Assembly: GCF_019504385.1 (NCBI RefSeq)
Contig: NZ_CP080590.1
Location: forward strand, 352,001 to 416,000
DNA from: Devosia salina
GTDB lineage: Bacteria; Pseudomonadota; Alphaproteobacteria; Rhizobiales; Devosiaceae
Reading direction: 5' to 3'
DNA length: 64,000 nucleotides
A program made the position numbers and the translations under genes. Positions 17,033 to 25,176 of this stretch are shown piece after piece. The stretch's first letter is position 1. Each line of letters begins with the position of its first letter. The notes under the pieces were generated by a model. It was not told the DNA's origin. It was given only the letters and a program-made list of their open reading frames with translations, and ran no database searches.

Positions 17033-18091
17033 ATGTCTGGATTGAAGCTGGCCAATGTGAAGAAGTCCTTCGGCTCGGTCGAAGTGATCAAGGGCGTGGA
17101 CCTCGACATCGCCGACAAGGAATTCGTGGTCTTTGTCGGGCCCTCGGGCTGCGGCAAATCCACCCTGCTGCGCATGATCGCCGGGCTCGAACAGATCACC
17201 GGCGGCGATCTTTATATCGGCGACAGCCGCATGAACGAGGTCGATCCCTCCCGGCGCGGCATCGCCATGGTGTTCCAGACCTATGCGCTCTATCCGCATA
17301 TGAGCGTGCGCGAGAACATGGGCTTCGCGCTCAAATTCGCCGGCCGGCCCAAGGCCGAGATCGAGCAGCGCGTGGCCGAGGCGGCGCGCATCCTCGAACT
17401 GGAACCGCTGCTCGAACGCCGCCCCGGCCAGCTTTCGGGCGGGCAGCGCCAGCGCGTCGCCATCGGCCGCGCCATCGTGCGGCACCCGGACGTGTTTCTC
17501 TTCGATGAGCCGCTGTCCAATCTCGACGCCGAGTTGCGCGTGCATATGCGCATCGAACTGGCGCGGCTCCACAAGGAACTCAACACCACCATCATCTATG
17601 TCACCCATGACCAGGTGGAGGCCATGACCCTGGCCGACAAGATCGTGGTGCTGCGCGACGGGCGCATCGAGCAGGTGGGATCGCCGCTCGAACTCTATGA
17701 TGATCCGGACAATATCTTCGTGGCCGGCTTCATCGGCTCGCCCAAGATGAATTTTCTTGAGGGCATCGCCGAGGCCGGCGGCATTCGTCTTGCCGATTTC
17801 CCCGGCCAGGTTATTCCCGCCCCGGTGGCGCTGGCCAATGGCGCTGCTGTCACCGTCGGTATCCGGCCGGAGCATTTCACCAGCGCGGGCAGTGCGGCCC
17901 TCGACGTGACCGTGGAGATCATCGAGCATCTGGGCGGCGAGACCTATGCCTATGCGCGCGACAAGGGCGCCGAGCTGATCACCATCGCCACCGACAACAA
18001 CCGGACCCTCAAGGCCGGCGACCGCTATGCGGCCAAGTTCGATCCGGCAACGCTTCTGGTCTTCGACGAAAACGGCCAGCGGCTGCGCTGA
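17033..18091 (+). CDS. Sugar ABC transporter ATP-binding protein (UgpC/MsmK/LacK type)
   Basis: A 352-residue ATPase that energises the CUT1 permease pair upstream. It has Walker A GPSGCGKST near residue 38, Q-loop MVFQTYALYPHM, signature LSGGQRQRVAIGRAIVR near 135, Walker B FLFDEPLSNLDAELR and the H-loop YVTHDQVEAMTLAD. A C-terminal regulatory TOBE/OB domain (about 240-352, with VGIRPEHF) is present, as in MalK. Its position after the GH2 gene matches lacK in Agrobacterium. It ends the operon and faces the ROK repressor gene with only three bases between them. Confidence 0.93.
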   Translation: MSGLKLANVKKSFGSVEVIKGVDLDIADKEFVVFVGPSGCGKSTLLRMIAGLEQITGGDLYIGDSRMNEVDPSRRGIAMVFQTYALYPHMSVRENMGFALKFAGRPKAEIEQRVAEAARILELEPLLERRPGQLSGGQRQRVAIGRAIVRHPDVFLFDEPLSNLDAELRVHMRIELARLHKELNTTIIYVTHDQVEAMTLADKIVVLRDGRIEQVGSPLELYDDPDNIFVAGFIGSPKMNFLEGIAEAGGIRLADFPGQVIPAPVALANGAAVTVGIRPEHFTSAGSAALDVTVEIIEHLGGETYAYARDKGAELITIATDNNRTLKAGDRYAAKFDPATLLVFDENGQRLR

Positions 18092-18094
18092 CCC

Positions 18095-19300
18095 CTACTG
18101 CAGCAATAGCCCGCTATTCATGAAATAGCGCTCGAAGAGCGGCGTCGTGGCCGCGCCGATGGCGCGCGCGTTGAAACCCACGGTGGCCGCCTCGACCTGT
18201 GGCGCGATGAGCCCGCGCATATCCTGGTTGACCAGATAGCGCCGCGTGCGCTCGACCAGCTCGTGCTTGACCGCGGCGGGGAAGGCTCCATCGATCAGGA
18301 TGGCCTCGAAATCGATGACCGCACAGACCGAGAGGCTGGCACGGGCCAATTCCTGCGCGGTGCGGCCGATCCAGGGTTCGACGAACCGCGAGAACCGCTC
18401 CCAGTCCTGCGGCTGCTCCCAGAGCGCGGCGGGGTCGTGGCCGTTTTCGGCCAGCCGCGCCTCGAGCAGATGGATCGAGGCGGTGTCGATCAATTGCTGG
18501 CTTTCGCCCTGCGGCCCAAAGCTGCGGAGCGATCCCAGCGCCCCGGCATTGCCGTGATGGCCCTGATAGACCGAATGGTTGAGGACGATGCCGCCCCCCA
18601 CAAAGGCGCCAATGAAGAAATAGGCATAGTCGCGGAATTCCTTGCCGCGCCCATAGATATGTTCGGCCTGGCAGCCGGCAGTGGCATCGTTGACCACCGA
18701 GACGGGCAGGGCGGTGAACTTGCCCACCTCTGCGGCAATGTCGATCTCCCGCCAGGAGGCGAATTGATCGGCCGGTGCCCCGACCAGCTCGCTCCATTTC
18801 CACAATTCGAAGGGCGTGCCCACGCCGATGCCGCAGATGCGTTCCCGCTCCGGCGCCGTGCAGCGGGCGAGAATGTCCGCCATGCCCTGTTTGAGAAAGG
18901 CGAAGATTGGCTCGGGCAGGGGATATTGATAGGTCATCTGCAGCTGGTGCCGCACCGTGCCGCGAAAATCGGTGAGCAGCAGGACAGCGCTGCGCCGCCC
19001 GATCTTGCAGCCGAATGAGAGGACGCCGCCCTCGGCCAGACTCATGGGCACGGAGGGCTTGCCCACCTTGCCCTTGACCGGAGTGCCGCGCGCCAGCAGG
19101 CCCTCGGCCTCCATCTCGCGCAGAATGATCGAGACCGTCTGCGGCGACAGATTGGCCAGCCGTGCCAACTCGCTCCCCGCCATGGGACCATGGCGCTGCA
19201 GCAGTGTCAGCAGCAGGCGCTCATTGTGGTCGCGAACCCCACTCTGGTTCACGCCGCGGCTGACGGTTCTGATGATCGGCTCTCCCATGGCGGGCACCAT
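18095..19300 (-). CDS. ROK-family transcriptional regulator (probable repressor of frcBCA)
   Basis: About 401 residues. The N-terminus carries a MarR-like winged helix (LLTLLQRHGPMAGSELARLANLS) and the rest is the ROK sugar-kinase-like fold (GIGVGTPFEL, VVNDATAGCQAEHIYG, FFIGAFVGGGIVLN). The zinc-binding cysteine cluster typical of many ROK kinases is not evident, so a regulatory role is more likely than kinase activity. Starts at 19300 and 19288 are both possible. The reading frame remains open far upstream into the transporter region, but that extension overlaps frcB and has no family similarity. It is divergent from frcBCA, which it most probably controls in response to fructose or a phosphate of it. 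Confidence 0.88.
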   Translation of the reverse strand: MVPAMGEPIIRTVSRGVNQSGVRDHNERLLLTLLQRHGPMAGSELARLANLSPQTVSIILREMEAEGLLARGTPVKGKVGKPSVPMSLAEGGVLSFGCKIGRRSAVLLLTDFRGTVRHQLQMTYQYPLPEPIFAFLKQGMADILARCTAPERERICGIGVGTPFELWKWSELVGAPADQFASWREIDIAAEVGKFTALPVSVVNDATAGCQAEHIYGRGKEFRDYAYFFIGAFVGGGIVLNHSVYQGHHGNAGALGSLRSFGPQGESQQLIDTASIHLLEARLAENGHDPAALWEQPQDWERFSRFVEPWIGRTAQELARASLSVCAVIDFEAILIDGAFPAAVKHELVERTRRYLVNQDMRGLIAPQVEAATVGFNARAIGAATTPLFERYFMNSGLLLQ

Positions 19301-19347
19301 AGAGACAGCTTTTGCGAAGCGGAAGATGGTCGGGGCATAATAAATAA

Positions 19348-19362
19348 ATAAATTAGATTTAT
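19348..19362. promoter_or_regulatory. AT-rich palindrome, candidate ROK operator
   Basis: ATAAAT, three bases, ATTTAT forms a perfect palindrome within a markedly AT-rich tract (about 19337-19368) between the ROK gene and frcB. The surrounding DNA is over 60 percent GC, so the tract stands out. ROK repressors of sugar operons bind AT-rich palindromes and this one sits between two divergent start codons, fitting control of both genes. Binding is inferred. Confidence 0.5.
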
Positions 19363-19474
19363 ATATTGACGGGCCGGCGGAATGCCGCCACGATAATGGC
19401 GTCAATCGAGCAAGGCCGGGGTCGGGCGAGGCGGAGGAGCCTCGTTGAAGCCGGCCGCAAAGGGAGAGAGAAAC

Positions 19475-20494
19475 TTGAAAAAGCTGCTTATCGGCACAGC
19501 CCTGTGCCTCGCCGCCATGTCGACCACCGCCATGGCCCAGGACGCCGTCAGCGCGTGCCTGATCACCAAGACCGACACCAACCCCTTCTTCGTCAAGATG
19601 AAGGAAGGCGCCGAGGCCAAGGCCGCCGAGCTGGGCGTGACGCTCAAGTCCTTCGCCGGCAAGATCGACGGCGACCACGAGACCCAGGTTGCGGCCATCG
19701 AGACCTGCATTGCCGACGGCGCCAGCGGCATCCTGATCACCGCTTCGGACACCTCGGCCATCGTGCAGTCGGTGCAGAAGGCGCGCGATGCGGGCCTCGT
19801 CGTAATTGCGCTCGATACGCCCCTGACCCCGATCGATGCCGCCGACGCGACCTTCGCGACGGACAATTTCATCGCCGGTGAACTGATCGGCAAATGGGCT
19901 GCCGGCAAGCTCGGTGCCGATGGCGTGGCCAATGCCAAGATCGCCCTGCTCGACCTCGCGGTCAGCCAGCCCAGCGTCGACGTGCTGCGCGACCAGGGCT
20001 TCCTCCAGGGCTTCGGCATCGACCTGGGCGATCCGAACAAATGGGGCGATGAAACCGATCCGCGCATTGTCGGCCACGACATCACTGCCGGCAACGAGGA
20101 AGGCGGCCGCAAGGCCATGGAAAACCTTCTTGCCAAGGACCCGATGATCAATGTGGTCTACACCATCAATGAACCCTCCGCGGCCGGTGCCTATGAGGCG
20201 CTCAAGTCCTTCGGTCGTGAGAACGACGTGCTGATCGTTTCGGTGGATGGTGGCTGCCCGGGCGTGGCTAACGTCAAGGACGGCGTCATCGGCGCCACCT
20301 CGCAGCAATATCCGCTGCAGATGGCGGCGCTCGGGGTCGAGGCCATCAAGGCATGGGCCGATACCGGCGCCAAGCCCAAGCCGACGCCGGGCAAGGACTT
20401 CTTCGATACCGGCGTGAAGCTGGTGACCGACGAGCCGGTCGATGGCGTTGAATCCATCGACAGCACCGAGGGCGCCGCCCTCTGCTGGGGCTAA
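19475..20494 (+). CDS. frcB: Fructose-type ABC transporter substrate-binding protein FrcB
   Basis: A 339-residue periplasmic binding protein of the ribose/galactose (CUT2) class. Residues 1-22 form a Sec signal peptide ending in AMA-Q. The mature part keeps segments I remember from Sinorhizobium FrcB, including ACLITKTDTNPFFVKMKEG, GKIDGD, ALDTPL and SVDGGCPGV. FrcB binds fructose and the system also carries mannose and ribose. The start is TTG 19475, supported by AGGGAGAGAG at 19461-19470 and by the signal peptide; the upstream TTG at 19445 would place extra charged residues before it. A stable hairpin follows before frcC. Confidence 0.93.
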   Translation: MKKLLIGTALCLAAMSTTAMAQDAVSACLITKTDTNPFFVKMKEGAEAKAAELGVTLKSFAGKIDGDHETQVAAIETCIADGASGILITASDTSAIVQSVQKARDAGLVVIALDTPLTPIDAADATFATDNFIAGELIGKWAAGKLGADGVANAKIALLDLAVSQPSVDVLRDQGFLQGFGIDLGDPNKWGDETDPRIVGHDITAGNEEGGRKAMENLLAKDPMINVVYTINEPSAAGAYEALKSFGRENDVLIVSVDGGCPGVANVKDGVIGATSQQYPLQMAALGVEAIKAWADTGAKPKPTPGKDFFDTGVKLVTDEPVDGVESIDSTEGAALCWG

Positions 20495-20517
20495 GCCAAA
20501 CTTTGCGATATGATCTG

Positions 20518-20544
20518 GCAGGGGCCGGTTGAGACCGCCCCTGC
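20518..20544. other. Hairpin between frcB and frcC
   Basis: GCAGGGGC and GCCCCTGC form a perfect eight-base stem with an eleven-base loop. No T-run follows. It lies after a binding-protein gene exactly as the hairpin at 13051 does, which suggests 3-prime mRNA protection of frcB and lower expression of the permease and ATPase. Confidence 0.55.
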
Positions 20545-20573
20545 TAGGCCAATGGGAACCGGGGAGGAAACCC

Positions 20574-21632
20574 ATGTCCAACCAGTCGGGGGCCGAGAGC
20601 GGCCTCGTGCCCGGCAGCGATGCCGTGGCCAGCTTTTCCTATCAGCACACCCTGCTCTCGCGCGTGCAGCATGCCCTGCATTCCAATCCCGCGCTGGTGC
20701 CGCTCATCGTGCTGGTCCTGTCGACCCTGGTCTTCGGGGCGCTGCTCGGCACCAAGTTCTTCTCGTCCTTCGCGCTGACGCTGATCCTGCAGCAGGTGGC
20801 CATTGTCGGCATTGTCGGGGCAGCACAGTCGCTGGTCATCCTCACCGCCGGCATTGACCTTTCGGTCGGCGCCATCATGGTGCTGAGCTCGGTGATCATG
20901 GGCCAGTTCACCTTCCGCCTGGGCCTGCCGCCCGTGCTGGCCGTGGCCTGCGGGCTGGCCGTGGGCACCTTTATCGGCTTCGTCAACGGCTGGCTGATCG
21001 CCCGCATCAAGCTACCGCCCTTCATCGTCACCCTGGGAATGTGGCAGATCGCGCTCGCCACCAATTTCCTCTATTCGGGCAACGAAACCATCCGCGCCCA
21101 GGAGATCGAGGCCAGCGCGCCGCTGCTGCAGTTCTTCGGCCAGTCCTTCTCGGTGGGCGGGGCGGTGTTCACCTATGGCGTCATCTTCTTCATCCTGCTG
21201 GTGCTGTTCCTGGCCTATGTGCTGCGGCACACCGCCTGGGGCCGGCACGTCTATGCAGTGGGCGACGATCCCGAGGCGGCCGAGCTCTCCGGCGTCAATT
21301 CGCGCAAGGTGCTGATTTCGGTCTATGCGCTGTCCGGTCTCATCTGCGCCTTTGCCGGCTGGGTGCTTATCGGCCGCATCGGCTCGGTCTCGCCCACCTC
21401 CGGCCAGTCCGCCAATATCGAATCCATCACTGCGGTGGTGATCGGCGGCATCTCGCTGTTTGGCGGCCGCGGCTCGATCCTGGGCATGTTCTTCGGCGCG
21501 CTCATCGTCGGTGTCTTCTCGCTCGGCCTGCGCCTGCTCGGGGCCGACGCCCAATGGACCTATCTCCTCATCGGCGCACTCATCATCGGTGCCGTCGCCG
21601 TGGACCAGTGGATCAGAAAGGTTTCTGCCTGA
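20574..21632 (+). CDS. frcC: Fructose-type ABC transporter permease FrcC
   Basis: A 352-residue inner-membrane permease of the RbsC/AraH (BPD_transp_2) family with about nine to ten hydrophobic segments. Family motifs include VILTAGIDLSVGAIMVLSSV, the FVNGWLIARIKLPPFIVTLG region and IGGISLFGGRGSILGMFFG near the C-terminus. It is thought to form the channel as a homodimer served by FrcA. ATG 20574 is supported by GGGGAGGAAA just upstream. The soluble N-terminal 35 residues are longer than in RbsC, which is also seen in rhizobial FrcC. Confidence 0.92.
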   Translation: MSNQSGAESGLVPGSDAVASFSYQHTLLSRVQHALHSNPALVPLIVLVLSTLVFGALLGTKFFSSFALTLILQQVAIVGIVGAAQSLVILTAGIDLSVGAIMVLSSVIMGQFTFRLGLPPVLAVACGLAVGTFIGFVNGWLIARIKLPPFIVTLGMWQIALATNFLYSGNETIRAQEIEASAPLLQFFGQSFSVGGAVFTYGVIFFILLVLFLAYVLRHTAWGRHVYAVGDDPEAAELSGVNSRKVLISVYALSGLICAFAGWVLIGRIGSVSPTSGQSANIESITAVVIGGISLFGGRGSILGMFFGALIVGVFSLGLRLLGADAQWTYLLIGALIIGAVAVDQWIRKVSA

Positions 21633-22411
21633 TGCAACCCATTCTTTCCGCCCGCGCCCTCAACAAGCGCTATGGCCGCGTCACCGCCCTCGACAATTGC
21701 GACTTCGACCTGATGCCCGGAGAAATCCTGGCCGTCATCGGCGACAATGGCGCGGGCAAGTCCTCGCTGATCAAGGCGCTGTCCGGTGCCATCCAGCCCG
21801 ATAGCGGCGAGATCTTCCTCGAGGGGCAGCAGGTGCATTTCGCCTCGCCCATCGATGCCCGCCATGCCGGGGTCGAAACGGTTTACCAGACCCTCGCCAT
21901 GTCGCCGGCGCTCTCGATTGCCGACAACATGTTCATGGGCCGCGAAATCCGCAAGACCGGCTTCATGGGCACGGTGCTGCGCCAGCTCGACCGCCCGGCC
22001 ATGGAGCGCATCGCCCGCGAAAAGCTCTCCGAACTGGGCCTGATGACCATTCAGAACATCAACCAGGCGGTGGAAACGCTGTCCGGCGGCCAGCGCCAGG
22101 GCGTCGCCGTGGCCCGGGCGGCGGCCTTCGGCTCCAAGGTCATTATTCTCGATGAACCGACCGCGGCGCTCGGCGTCAAGGAATCCCGCCGCGTGCTCGA
22201 CCTCATCCAGGACGTGCGGGCACGCGGCATTCCGATCATCCTGATCAGCCACAACATGCCGCATGTGTTTGAGGTGGCCAACCGCATCCATGTGCACCGG
22301 CTGGGGCGGCGCCTCTGCGTCATCGACCCCAAGGACTATACCATGTCCGACGCCGTGGCCTTCATGACCGGGGCCAAGACCGCCCCGGGCGCCAGCGCCA
22401 ACGCGGCCTGA
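21632..22411 (+). CDS. frcA: Fructose-type ABC transporter ATP-binding protein FrcA
   Basis: A 259-residue ATPase with a single nucleotide-binding cassette, unlike the double-cassette RbsA/XylG proteins but like rhizobial FrcA. Walker A is GDNGAGKSS near residue 35, the signature LSGGQRQGVAVARA near 150, Walker B VIILDEPTAALG, and H-loop LISHNMPHV. The ATG overlaps the frcC stop (TGATG), so the much longer open frame upstream is not used. It ends the operon. The kinase gene frcK that follows frcA in Sinorhizobium is absent here; a homologue lies at 33614-34285. Confidence 0.93.
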   Translation: MQPILSARALNKRYGRVTALDNCDFDLMPGEILAVIGDNGAGKSSLIKALSGAIQPDSGEIFLEGQQVHFASPIDARHAGVETVYQTLAMSPALSIADNMFMGREIRKTGFMGTVLRQLDRPAMERIAREKLSELGLMTIQNINQAVETLSGGQRQGVAVARAAAFGSKVIILDEPTAALGVKESRRVLDLIQDVRARGIPIILISHNMPHVFEVANRIHVHRLGRRLCVIDPKDYTMSDAVAFMTGAKTAPGASANAA

Positions 22412-22438
22412 CGCCCGTTCTTTGAGCCAGGTCCCCCT

Positions 22439-22460
22439 GCCGGCGTGTCCTCCCGCCGGC
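22439..22460. terminator. Hairpin between convergent frcA and dCTP deaminase genes
   Basis: GCCGGCG and CGCCGGC form a perfect seven-base stem with an eight-base loop. It lies between two convergent genes, where a bidirectional terminator is expected, but no T-run follows on either strand. A second inverted repeat, GAAGCCG and CGGCTTC, spans 22468-22501. The call as terminator is tentative. Confidence 0.35.
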
Positions 22461-22499
22461 CAACTCGAAGCCGGCGAGCCTCCCCTCGGTTCGTCGGCT

Positions 22500-23606
22500 T
22501 CAGCCTTGGAAGGGCTTGAAGTGCTTGGAGAGCTTGAGCGTCTGCGCCTGGTAGTTTGACCCCAGTTCCGTGCCGTAGAGCCGGTCGGGCTTTTCGGCCA
22601 GTTCCTCATAGACCAGCCGGCCGATGATCTGCCCATGGCCCAATAGGAAGGGCACTTCGCGGCTCCGCACTTCCAGCACGGCGCGGCTGCCCGTGCCCCC
22701 GGCGGCCGAATGGCCGAAACCGGGATCGAAAAAGCCGGCATAATGCACGCGGAACTCGCCCACCAGCGGATCGAAGGGCACCATTTCGGCGGCATGGGTG
22801 GGCGGCACATGCACCGCCTCGAGGCTCACCAGGATATAGAATTCGTCCGGATCGAGGATCAGTTCGCTCTTGCCGCGATTATAGAGCGGCTCCCAGAAGT
22901 CCAGCACGTCGAGCGCCGCCTTCTTGTCGACGTCGATGACCGCGGTATGCCGTTTGGAACGGAAGCCGACGAGCCCGTCGCGACCCTCGCCCAGAAGGTC
23001 GATGGACAGCGCCACGCCTTCACCCACCGGCTGGTCGCCGCCGATGACCAGCGTGTCCGAGGCGTGCAGCGCCTGGTGCTGGGCCACCGACAGGCGCGTA
23101 TCGCCACAGCGGAACCGCATCTGGCTGAGGCGCGAGCCGGTGCGCACCAGCACGGGGAAGGTGCGCGGGCTGATTTCGAGATAGAGCGGCCCCGCATAGC
23201 CTGCGGGCAATTGGTCGAAGCCGCGGGCCCGGTCGCCAATGACGCGGGTGAACACGTCGAGCCGGCCCGTCGAGCTTTTCGGATTGGCCGAGGCGCTGAC
23301 TTCGGGCGGCAGGGTGAGGCTCTCCTCGAGCGGCACGAGATAGACGCAGCCGCGCTCTAGCACGGCGCCCTTGGTGAGGTCGATCTCGTGCAGCTTCAGC
23401 GCCTCGATGCGCTCGGCCACCGAATGGCTGGGCCCGGGCAGGAAACTCGAGCGCACGCGAAAGGCGGTCTTGCCCAGCCTGAGATCGAGGCTGGCCGGCT
23501 GCACCTGATCGGCATCGAACGGGCGCAAGGCGATAATCGCGCCTGTCTCATGCAGCTTTTCGATCAATCGCGCCGGAAAGACGCCCTGCGGCCAGGTTTC
23601 AGCCAT
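22500..23606 (-). CDS. dcd: 2-prime-deoxycytidine 5-prime-triphosphate deaminase, double-length form
   Basis: A 368-residue enzyme that would deaminate dCTP to dUTP for thymidylate synthesis. Classical Dcd is near 190 residues; alphaproteobacteria carry this longer form made of two dUTPase-like folds. The N-terminal half contains QPASLDLRLG and the GPLYLEISPRTFPVLV segment. The C-terminal half carries the clearer Dcd motif HYAGFFDPGFGHSAAGG followed by LEVRS. The start is the ATG of MAETWPQGVFPARLI; upstream residues in the same frame do not look like the family. It is probably cytoplasmic and constitutively expressed. Confidence 0.9.
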   Translation of the reverse strand: MAETWPQGVFPARLIEKLHETGAIIALRPFDADQVQPASLDLRLGKTAFRVRSSFLPGPSHSVAERIEALKLHEIDLTKGAVLERGCVYLVPLEESLTLPPEVSASANPKSSTGRLDVFTRVIGDRARGFDQLPAGYAGPLYLEISPRTFPVLVRTGSRLSQMRFRCGDTRLSVAQHQALHASDTLVIGGDQPVGEGVALSIDLLGEGRDGLVGFRSKRHTAVIDVDKKAALDVLDFWEPLYNRGKSELILDPDEFYILVSLEAVHVPPTHAAEMVPFDPLVGEFRVHYAGFFDPGFGHSAAGGTGSRAVLEVRSREVPFLLGHGQIIGRLVYEELAEKPDRLYGTELGSNYQAQTLKLSKHFKPFQG

Positions 23607-23693
23607 GTTGCAACACTTCCATCCCCGCGACTGATCTTCCCTAGCAACCCCGGCAATTGACGCCAACAGCCAATTGGCCTTACATCACAATCC

Positions 23694-23747
23694 AGTGGTG
23701 ATTTGGCCGGTCGCTTGCAGCCACTTTAAACAAATAGCTAAAGACCG
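23694..23747 (+). promoter_or_regulatory. SAM-II riboswitch upstream of metZ
   Basis: The RNA shows the conserved SAM-II pattern: TGATTTG after the first P1 strand, CGCTTGCAG before the second, then TTAAACAAATAGCTAAAG. P1 pairs AGTGG (23694-23698) with CCACT (23721-23725). The pseudoknot pairs CGGTC (23708-23712) with GACCG (23743-23747). SAM-II elements are known from alphaproteobacterial methionine genes and repress them when S-adenosylmethionine is plentiful. It lies 54 bases before metZ, with an attenuator hairpin in between. Confidence 0.93.
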
Positions 23748-23753
23748 TTTTGG

Positions 23754-23784
23754 AACCGGCCGCCCAAGCGTGCCGGTTTTCTTG
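23754..23784 (+). terminator. Attenuator hairpin between the SAM-II element and metZ
   Basis: AACCGGC (23754-23760) pairs with GCCGGTT (23772-23778), followed by TTCTTGTTT, giving an intrinsic-terminator-like structure. The riboswitch loop GGCCGGT (23705-23711) can pair with ACCGGCC (23755-23761) instead, which would block the hairpin. The pseudoknot uses the same loop bases, so SAM binding would free the terminator arm. The switch model is inferred from base pairing. Confidence 0.6.
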
Positions 23785-23800
23785 TTTGAAGGCGTAGACG

Positions 23801-25009
23801 ATGTCCAGGAAGAACAATCCCCTCGCTGACCCCAGGAAGCTCTCGGCGGCGACCCAGATGGTGCATGGCGGGGGCAAGCGGACCGAGTTCCACGAAACCA
23901 GCGAGGCCCTGTTCCTCAATTCCGGCTACGCCTATCCCAGCTCCGAACATGCCGAACTGCTGTTCCAGGGCAAGGTGACGGGCGGGCACAATTACTCGCG
24001 CTTCGCCAACCCCAATTACGACATGTTCCAGGACCGCATGGCGCTGATCGAAGGCGCCGAGGCGGCCCGCTGCTTTGCCACCGGCATGTCGGCGGTCACC
24101 AATGCGGTGATGAGCCAGGTGCGGGCCGGGGATCACATCGTGGCTTCGCAGGCGCTGTTCGGCGGCTGCCGCTATGTGGTGGAGGATTTTGCCCCGCGCT
24201 TTGGCGTCGCCTCGACCCTGGTCGATGGCCGCGACCCGGCCAATTTCGCCGCCGCCATGCAGCCCAATACCAAGGTGGTGTTCATCGAGACGCCGACCAA
24301 TCCCACGCTGGAACTGGTCGATATTGCCGCCGTGGCCGAGATCGCCCATGCCCATGGCGCCAAGCTCATCGTCGACAATGTCTTTGCCACCGCGCTCTAC
24401 CAGAAGCCGCTCGAACTGGGCGCCGACATCGTCACCTATTCGGCCACCAAGCATATTGACGGCCAGGGTCGCGTGATGGGCGGCATCGTGCTGGGCTCGA
24501 AGGCGATCATCGAGGGCGACGTGCACACCTTCCTGCGCCATACCGGTGCGACGCTGTCGCCCTTCAACGCCTGGGTGCTGACCAAGGGGCTGGAAACCTT
24601 CGCGCTGCGCGTCGAGCAGATGACCAACAGCGCCGAAAAGATTGCCAGGGCGCTCGCCACCCATCCCAAGGTCAACCGGGTGATTTACCCGCACCTTGAA
24701 AGCCACCCGCAATATGAGCTGGCCAAGCGGCAGATGAAGCGCGGCTCGACCCTGCTGGCGCTGGACGTCAAGGGCGGGCAGGAGGCGGCGTTCACATTGG
24801 CGGATTCGCTGGCGGTGATCCTGATTTCCAACAATCTGGGCGACGCCAAGTCGCTCATCACCCATCCGCGCACCACCACGCATCAGCGCCTGACCGAAGA
24901 AGTGCGCCTCGAAACCGGTGTCACCCCGGGCCTGCTGCGCCTGTCCGTCGGGCTCGAGGATGCCGATGACCTGATCGCCGACCTGATGTATGGGCTGGAC
25001 CAGGTGTAG
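23801..25009 (+). CDS. metZ: O-succinylhomoserine sulfhydrylase
   Basis: A 402-residue PLP-dependent enzyme of the Cys/Met metabolism family that makes homocysteine from O-succinylhomoserine and sulfide in methionine synthesis. Visible features are the N-terminal TQMVHGGGKRTEFHETSEA, the substrate-binding YSRFANPN, CFATGMSA, and the PLP lysine in YSATKHIDGQGRVMGG near residue 216. The STLVDGRDPANF and PTNPTLELVDIA segments are family standard. The SAM-II riboswitch and attenuator hairpin upstream support the methionine role. A GAAGG at 23788-23792 precedes the ATG. It is monocistronic; a palindromic repeat tract follows. Confidence 0.95.
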   Translation: MSRKNNPLADPRKLSAATQMVHGGGKRTEFHETSEALFLNSGYAYPSSEHAELLFQGKVTGGHNYSRFANPNYDMFQDRMALIEGAEAARCFATGMSAVTNAVMSQVRAGDHIVASQALFGGCRYVVEDFAPRFGVASTLVDGRDPANFAAAMQPNTKVVFIETPTNPTLELVDIAAVAEIAHAHGAKLIVDNVFATALYQKPLELGADIVTYSATKHIDGQGRVMGGIVLGSKAIIEGDVHTFLRHTGATLSPFNAWVLTKGLETFALRVEQMTNSAEKIARALATHPKVNRVIYPHLESHPQYELAKRQMKRGSTLLALDVKGGQEAAFTLADSLAVILISNNLGDAKSLITHPRTTTHQRLTEEVRLETGVTPGLLRLSVGLEDADDLIADLMYGLDQV

Positions 25010-25035
25010 CCATGGTGCTTGCCGCTTCACCCCAC

Positions 25036-25170
25036 CCTCATTCCCTCCCCATCAAGGGGAGGGAGGCGCAGGGGCACTGCGCTGGTGTTCATCGTCTCCC
25101 TCCCCCTTGTGGGCTTCGACCCGCCCAGAAGGGCAAATCTCTCCGGCGGAGAGATTTGAGGGGAGAAGGA
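25036..25170. repeat. Intergenic GC-rich palindromic repeat tract
   Basis: Contains CCCTCCCC/GGGGAGGG with a five-base loop (25043-25063) and AAATCTCTCC/GGAGAGATTT with a three-base loop (25135-25157). The CCTCCCCTT...AAGGGGAGG motif recurs at 61344-61454. The tract is open in one frame with the following gene but has no protein character, so it is treated as an intergenic repeat. Confidence 0.8.
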
Positions 25171-25176
25171 CCAAGA

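Noticed and set aside
19301..20581. N-terminal extension of the ROK gene across the frcB region
   Set aside because: The frame stays open by chance in GC-rich DNA. It opposes frcB, which is certain, and the ROK winged helix starts at about 19300.
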